64,000 bases of DNA, from positions 2,046,001 to 2,110,000 of the forward strand of contig NZ_JAUHQA010000001.1 of the NCBI RefSeq assembly GCF_030418295.1. Reading direction: 5' to 3'. The notes beneath the pieces were generated by a model. It had not been told where the DNA came from, ran no database searches, and worked only from the letters and a program-made list of their open reading frames with translations. Positions 60,050 to 64,000 of this stretch are shown one piece after another; within the stretch, counting starts at the first letter, position 1, and each line of letters starts with the position of its first letter. Both the position numbers and the translations under genes were made by a program. The stretch comes from Demequina muriae (GTDB lineage: Bacteria; Actinomycetota; Actinomycetes; Actinomycetales; Demequinaceae).

Positions 60050-61801
60050 TCAGCGGCGGCCCTTGCCCTTGCCCTGGCCCTTGCCGCCGGGGGCGACGTC
60101 GATGTCGAACAGCGTCGTGGTCCCCGAGACCTCGCTCGCGACTGCCAGCAGGGGCGAGCCGGTGGGCGAGTCCTGGGCCTCGATGAAGGCAAGGCCCTCA
60201 GGGCCGAGGTCGCCCGCCTCGGGCGACTCGGGGTCCGCAGCGAAGTCGCGGTTGTTGACGTAGGTCACGAACGTCGTCTTGGCGGGCACGGTGATGTCAT
60301 AGACCATGATGCCGCCCACGCGCTCAAGGCCCACGAACGCGAAGGTGCGCGAGCCGATTCGTCCGGTAGTGACGGCCTCCGGCTCGGGGCCCTTGGCATC
60401 AGAACGGCTGTCGAACGTCGACTCGTCGTTGTCGGAGTTGAAGTGCGCGGGCGCCACCTGTGCGGTGATGGTCTCGAAGTCGTCGCCCGAGTCGAACACG
60501 CGCTTGCCGTCCGTGGACCAGATCGAGAAGGACCGCGCGCCGAAGCTGTAGAGCGTCTCGTAGCACGAGCCGTCGTCGCTCAGGCCCGATGCGGTGCTGA
60601 CGTCGAGGCGTCCGAGCACCGAGTCCTCGAGCTGCGCCTCGGTCAGCACGCCATCGCACACGGGCGGGATGCCGTCGTCGCCCAGGTCCTTGATGCGGGC
60701 GGGCTCCTCGTAATCCCCGAACTCGCGGGCGTCGCCCTCGTTCGCGGTGACGAGGTACGTCCGTCCACGCGAGGAGTAGGAGGCGATCGCATCGGGCATG
60801 TAGAGGCCCATCACCGGGACGGTGCCGATCGAGATGGCGCCCTCGTCGTCGTAGGCGCTCGGGCCGTCCTCGTCCGAGGCGTCCATCCCGCTGCCCTCGA
60901 TCGAGTGGTCCTTGGCACCCAGCGGAAGGATGTCGGTGACGGTCGCAGAGGCCAGGTCCACGACGGCGATCGCGTTGTTCTCCTGCAGCGTCACGTAGGC
61001 GGTGCGGGACTTGGTGTCCACGGTGGCGTACTCGGGCTCGAGACCACGGGAGACGGGCATGTCAGCGCCGTCGATGCCGGCGAAGATGCGCACGCCGGCC
61101 GGCAGTGCGTCCTCGAACTCGTGGAAGTCTGCGGTGGCGACGTCCTGCTGCGACGGCGCGCCCAGTTTCTTGGGCAGGTCGACAACGCTGATCGAACCCT
61201 CGGGGTCCACGTCGTAGTCGGCTGAGGGCTCGCCCTCGTTCGCGACCACGGCGCGCTTGCCGTTCGGGGTGATCGTCACCATGTCCGGCAGCGCACCGGC
61301 GCGCACCGCGCCCAGTTCGGCGCCGTCCGCGTCGAAGAACGCCAGCCAGCCATCGTCGGTCTTGTGAGGAGCCTCGACCGCCACCGCCACGAGGCCGTCC
61401 GAGCGCACGTCGACGGAATTGGCGACGGCGCCGGCGGGGATGGTGGAGCCGTCCGCCGATGCGAGGCCGGCTGCGGACAGGGTGAACAGCTGGACGGGAG
61501 CGGTCGCGTCCGACACGTCGAGCACGCGGATGTCGCCCGCGTTCGCGTCAACCGTGAACAAGCGCTGGGTGCCGGCGTGGAACGCGACGATCTCCGCCGC
61601 GGACTCGTCGAAGACGCCGGTGTCGTGGCTGCCGATGGGCGTGAGGGTCACGGTGCTGTCGCCGGTGGCGACGAGCGGCTCGTCGATCACGGCGGCGGTG
61701 GCCGGGACGGCGAGCACGGCGCCGAGGGCGACGGTGGCGCCGGCGGCTGCGCAGGACGCCACGAGGCGGGCGCGCGGTGATGATGCGGTGCTGAGGGGCA
61801 C
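60050..61801 (-). CDS. Exported choice-of-anchor I family beta-propeller protein
   Basis: The 583-residue protein has a signal peptide (about residues 1-36, ending PATAA) and LVIVD/propeller-like repeats: ITPNGKRAVVANEGEPSADYDVDPEGSISVVDL and the family hallmark YLVTANEGDAREFGDYEEPARI. It matches choice-of-anchor I proteins often described as alkaline-phosphatase-associated; activity is unproven. The GTG at 61801 has GGAGG seven bases upstream. The C-terminus ends GGKGQGKGKGRR instead of a clear anchor, which may bind anionic polymers. Confidence 0.9.
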   Translation of the reverse strand: MPLSTASSPRARLVASCAAAGATVALGAVLAVPATAAVIDEPLVATGDSTVTLTPIGSHDTGVFDESAAEIVAFHAGTQRLFTVDANAGDIRVLDVSDATAPVQLFTLSAAGLASADGSTIPAGAVANSVDVRSDGLVAVAVEAPHKTDDGWLAFFDADGAELGAVRAGALPDMVTITPNGKRAVVANEGEPSADYDVDPEGSISVVDLPKKLGAPSQQDVATADFHEFEDALPAGVRIFAGIDGADMPVSRGLEPEYATVDTKSRTAYVTLQENNAIAVVDLASATVTDILPLGAKDHSIEGSGMDASDEDGPSAYDDEGAISIGTVPVMGLYMPDAIASYSSRGRTYLVTANEGDAREFGDYEEPARIKDLGDDGIPPVCDGVLTEAQLEDSVLGRLDVSTASGLSDDGSCYETLYSFGARSFSIWSTDGKRVFDSGDDFETITAQVAPAHFNSDNDESTFDSRSDAKGPEPEAVTTGRIGSRTFAFVGLERVGGIMVYDITVPAKTTFVTYVNNRDFAADPESPEAGDLGPEGLAFIEAQDSPTGSPLLAVASEVSGTTTLFDIDVAPGGKGQGKGKGRR

Positions 61802-62092
61802 GAGGTTCCTCCGAGTTTCGGGTGCTCCCGACGGCGTCACTCGCGCCGGGAACGGCTGAGTCGAACAGGGGCCCGGCTCGCACCCCGGATCGCGGTGAGG
61901 AACTGGGCTGGGGTCAACGTATCGACGCGAACGGGACAAATGCGCCACGGAACGATGACGCCTGGGTGAACGTCTGATGACGGCGTCGCATCTGCCCCGG
62001 CATGGCCTTGAAAGTTGACACAGCGTCAACTTCAGGCCGCGTTTTCCCTCCTGTGCCGCGGCCGACGCATCGGCCGTCCTAGACTCCGGACT
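61802..62092. other. Divergent gap between the propeller gene and ilvD
   Basis: No gene is supported in these 291 bases. They hold the MerR-like palindrome at 62012-62032, one dispersed 10-mer (62066-62075) and the ilvD -10 TAGACT (62080-62085), which ends seven bases before the ATG. Confidence 0.6.
62012..62032. promoter_or_regulatory. Second copy of the TipAL-type operator
   Basis: Perfect arms AAGTTGAC (62012-62019) and GTCAACTT (62025-62032) enclose ACAGC. The core TTGACACAGCGTCAA matches the MerR-gene operator TTGACGCAGCGTCAA at 14 of 15 positions. It is 61-81 bases before ilvD and 211 before the divergent propeller gene. No convincing -10 follows at the MerR distance on either strand. 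Confidence 0.65.
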
Positions 62093-63790
62093 ATGACGAC
62101 GACGCCTGACATGAAGCCCCGCTCCCGCCAAGTCACCGACGGACTGGAGGCCACCGCGTCGCGCGGCATGCTCCGCGCCGTCGGCATGGGCGACGACGAC
62201 TGGGTCAAGCCCCAGATCGGCATCGCGAGCTCGTGGAACGAGATCACGCCGTGCAACCTGTCGCTGCAGCGCCTCGCGCAGGCATCGAAGGAGGGCGTGC
62301 ACGCCGGCGGCGGGTACCCGCTCGAGTTCGGCACCATCTCCGTCTCCGACGGCATCTCGATGGGCCACGAGGGCATGCACTTCTCGCTCGTGTCTCGCGA
62401 CGTGATCGCGGACTCGGTCGAGGTGGTGATGAGCGCCGAGCGCCTGGACGGCTCCGTCTTGTTGGCAGGCTGCGACAAGTCCCTGCCCGGAATGCTGATG
62501 GCGGCCGCGCGGCTCGATCTCGCATCGGTGTTCTTGTATGCGGGGTCGATCATGCCCGGCCACGTGAAGCTGTCGGACGGCACCGAGAAGGACGTCACCG
62601 TCATCGACGCGTTCGAGGCGGTGGGCGCGTGCGCTCGCGGGCTGATGTCGGAGGAGGACAGGCTCGCGATCGAGAAGGCGATCTGCCCCGGAGAGGGCGC
62701 GTGCGGCGGCATGTTCACCGCGAACACGATGGCGTCCGTGGGCGAGGCCCTTGGAATGTCGGTTCCCGGATCGGCATCGCCGCCCAGCGCCGACCGCCGC
62801 CGCGACATGTACGCGCGCAAGTCCGGCGAGGCCGTGGTGCAGATGCTTCGGCAGGGGATCACCGCCCGCGACATCATGACCAAGGAGGCGTTCGAAAACG
62901 CGATCGCCGTGGTCATGGCCTTCGGCGGCTCGACCAATGCGGTGCTTCACCTGCTGGCGATCGCTCACGAGGCGGACGTGGACCTGACCCTCGACGACTT
63001 CTCCCGCGTGGCCGCCAAGGTGCCGCACCTGGGCGACCTCAAGCCCTTCGGCCAGTTCGTGATGAACGACGTGGACCGCGTGGGCGGAGTGCCCGCCGTG
63101 ATGAACACGCTGCTGCAGGCGGGGCTCATGCACGGCGACGTGATGACCGTGACCGGCAAGACGCTCGCCGAGAACATGGAGGACCTCAAGCCGGAGAAGA
63201 TCGACGGCCGCGTGGTGCGCGCGCTGAACAACCCCATTCACAAGACCGGCGGCATCACGATCCTCAAGGGATCGCTGGCGCCCGAGGGCGCGGTCGTGAA
63301 GTCGGCAGGCTTCGACGACTCGGTATTCACCGGCACGGCGCGCGTGTTCGACCGTGAGCGCGCGGCTCTGGATGCGCTCGCGGATGGGACGATCACCGCT
63401 GGCGACGTGGTGGTGATTCGCTACGAGGGGCCCAAGGGCGGGCCCGGGATGCGCGAGATGCTCGCCATCACGGCCGCCATCAAGGGCGCGGGCCTGGGCA
63501 AGGACGTGCTGCTGGTCACCGATGGCCGCTTCTCGGGTGGCACCACCGGCCTGTGCGTGGGCCACATGGCGCCCGAGGCTGTGGACGGCGGTCCCATCGC
63601 GTTCGTGCGCGACGGCGACCAGATCACGCTCGACGTGGAGAACGGCCTGCTGAACCTCGACGTCTCCGAGGAGGAGCTCGCCGCCCGTCGTGAGGGCTGG
63701 GCGCCGCTGCCTCCCGTCTACACGAAGGGCGTGCTCGCCAAGTACGCGAAGCTCGTGCAGTCGGCCTCGCGCGGCGCGGTGCTCGAGTAA
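62093..63790 (+). CDS. ilvD: Dihydroxy-acid dehydratase
   Basis: The 565-residue protein has all IlvD motifs: [47 protein letters not shown] (Fe-S cysteines), and the C-terminal [21 protein letters not shown]. It dehydrates dihydroxy acids in valine, leucine and isoleucine synthesis. The start at 62093 lies seven bases after TAGACT, giving a leaderless message; upstream in-frame codons do not match the family. It is monocistronic here. Confidence 0.97.
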   Translation: MTTTPDMKPRSRQVTDGLEATASRGMLRAVGMGDDDWVKPQIGIASSWNEITPCNLSLQRLAQASKEGVHAGGGYPLEFGTISVSDGISMGHEGMHFSLVSRDVIADSVEVVMSAERLDGSVLLAGCDKSLPGMLMAAARLDLASVFLYAGSIMPGHVKLSDGTEKDVTVIDAFEAVGACARGLMSEEDRLAIEKAICPGEGACGGMFTANTMASVGEALGMSVPGSASPPSADRRRDMYARKSGEAVVQMLRQGITARDIMTKEAFENAIAVVMAFGGSTNAVLHLLAIAHEADVDLTLDDFSRVAAKVPHLGDLKPFGQFVMNDVDRVGGVPAVMNTLLQAGLMHGDVMTVTGKTLAENMEDLKPEKIDGRVVRALNNPIHKTGGITILKGSLAPEGAVVKSAGFDDSVFTGTARVFDRERAALDALADGTITAGDVVVIRYEGPKGGPGMREMLAITAAIKGAGLGKDVLLVTDGRFSGGTTGLCVGHMAPEAVDGGPIAFVRDGDQITLDVENGLLNLDVSEEELAARREGWAPLPPVYTKGVLAKYAKLVQSASRGAVLE

Positions 63791-64000
63791 GCGTTCCTCG
63801 AGGTGGGGGACCCGCACGGCCCTGACGTCCCCGCTCCTCACGCAAGTGTCGAGTCTTGGTCGTTGTGGGCGGCAGATCTGCACGGAATTCGACACGTACC
63901 GGAATGGTGCGGTGCGAGCCCGTGGGCCGGCGGGGTGGGCAGGTGCGTGGGCGCTATCAGGCGGAACACGGGCCGATGCGGGGGAGCGGCCGGAAGCCAC
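63791..64000. other. Terminal intergenic stretch
   Basis: No gene is supported. GTGTCGA (63847-63853) and TCGACAC (63889-63895) form an inverted repeat, GGGGAC/GTCCCC (63806-63811, 63827-63832) a weak hairpin after ilvD, and GGCCGATGCG occurs at 63971-63980. Confidence 0.5.

Noticed and set aside
61802-64000. Very long minus-strand open frame continuing upstream of the propeller gene through ilvD to the window edge
   Set aside because: It runs antisense to ilvD, whose motifs are complete; GC-rich codon structure keeps antisense frames open. The propeller protein has a signal peptide starting at 61801.

Overview
The window is GC-rich DNA (about 70 percent G+C by eye) with actinobacterial features: GTG starts, many genes whose start codon lies 6-7 bases after a TANNNT -10 hexamer (leaderless transcripts), a GatCAB operon, and MTH1187-type and DUF1801 genes. 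The gene mix (heliorhodopsin, intracellular GH10 xylanase, CPH-type copper ATPase) suggests a Micrococcales relative such as Demequina or Cellulomonas. That placement is inference; no rRNA or marker phylogeny is available here. No phage, insertion sequence, tRNA, rRNA or CRISPR array was found.

Layout. 1-1228: a truncated MocA-like nucleotidyltransferase (minus) divergent from uraD-uraH (plus). 1304-2886: a DUF2975/HTH pair under a compact operator-promoter, then an aldo/keto reductase. 3030-6986: three tandem paralogous membrane GGDEF proteins. 7010-9975 (minus): a thiamine-pyrimidine ABC transporter operon behind a TPP riboswitch. 10302-11060 (minus): a heliorhodopsin. 11240-14753: a four-gene ABC-2 exporter operon. 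14872-16551 (minus): pgi. 16699-17678: two hypothetical genes. 17788-27511: purine catabolism (guanine deaminase, uricase, allantoinase, XdhC, xanthine dehydrogenase with its FAD subunit) plus a winged-helix gene. 27773-31399: an NMT1-type ABC importer with two permeases behind a structured leader. 31504-36336: threonine dehydratase-like enzyme, M15 lipoprotein peptidase, ligA, GNAT. 36446-39768: gatCAB. 40025-44163: chvE-gguA-gguB sugar importer with a small leader ORF. 44304-46340: a copper ATPase under a CueR-type promoter. 46391-54354 (minus): a xylan/xylooligosaccharide operon (binding protein, two permeases, GH3, GH10, LacI). 54489-58209: divergent LacI, 2-hydroxyacid dehydrogenase, DUF1801 protein, photolyase. 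58348-61801 (minus): FMN reductase, TipAL-like MerR regulator, exported beta-propeller protein. 62093-63790: ilvD.

How the genes work together. The purine genes cover guanine to xanthine (GuaD), xanthine to urate (XDH, matured by XdhC and a MocA-like enzyme), urate to 5-hydroxyisourate (uricase), then OHCU (UraH), (S)-allantoin (UraD) and allantoate (allantoinase). The set is split by about 16 kb of unrelated genes. The importer at 27773-31399 may feed it. The xylan operon imports oligosaccharides and cleaves them in the cytoplasm; a divergent LacI gene and a palindrome over the -35 suggest repression. ChvE-GguAB would take up the resulting monosaccharides.

Most notable: a canonical heliorhodopsin; a GGDEF triplet whose three promoters share two elements at fixed spacing; a MerR promoter with a near-identical second operator 2.1 kb away; an unassigned structured leader RNA; and a 10-mer, GGCCGATGCG, present 28 times on both strands and enriched between genes.
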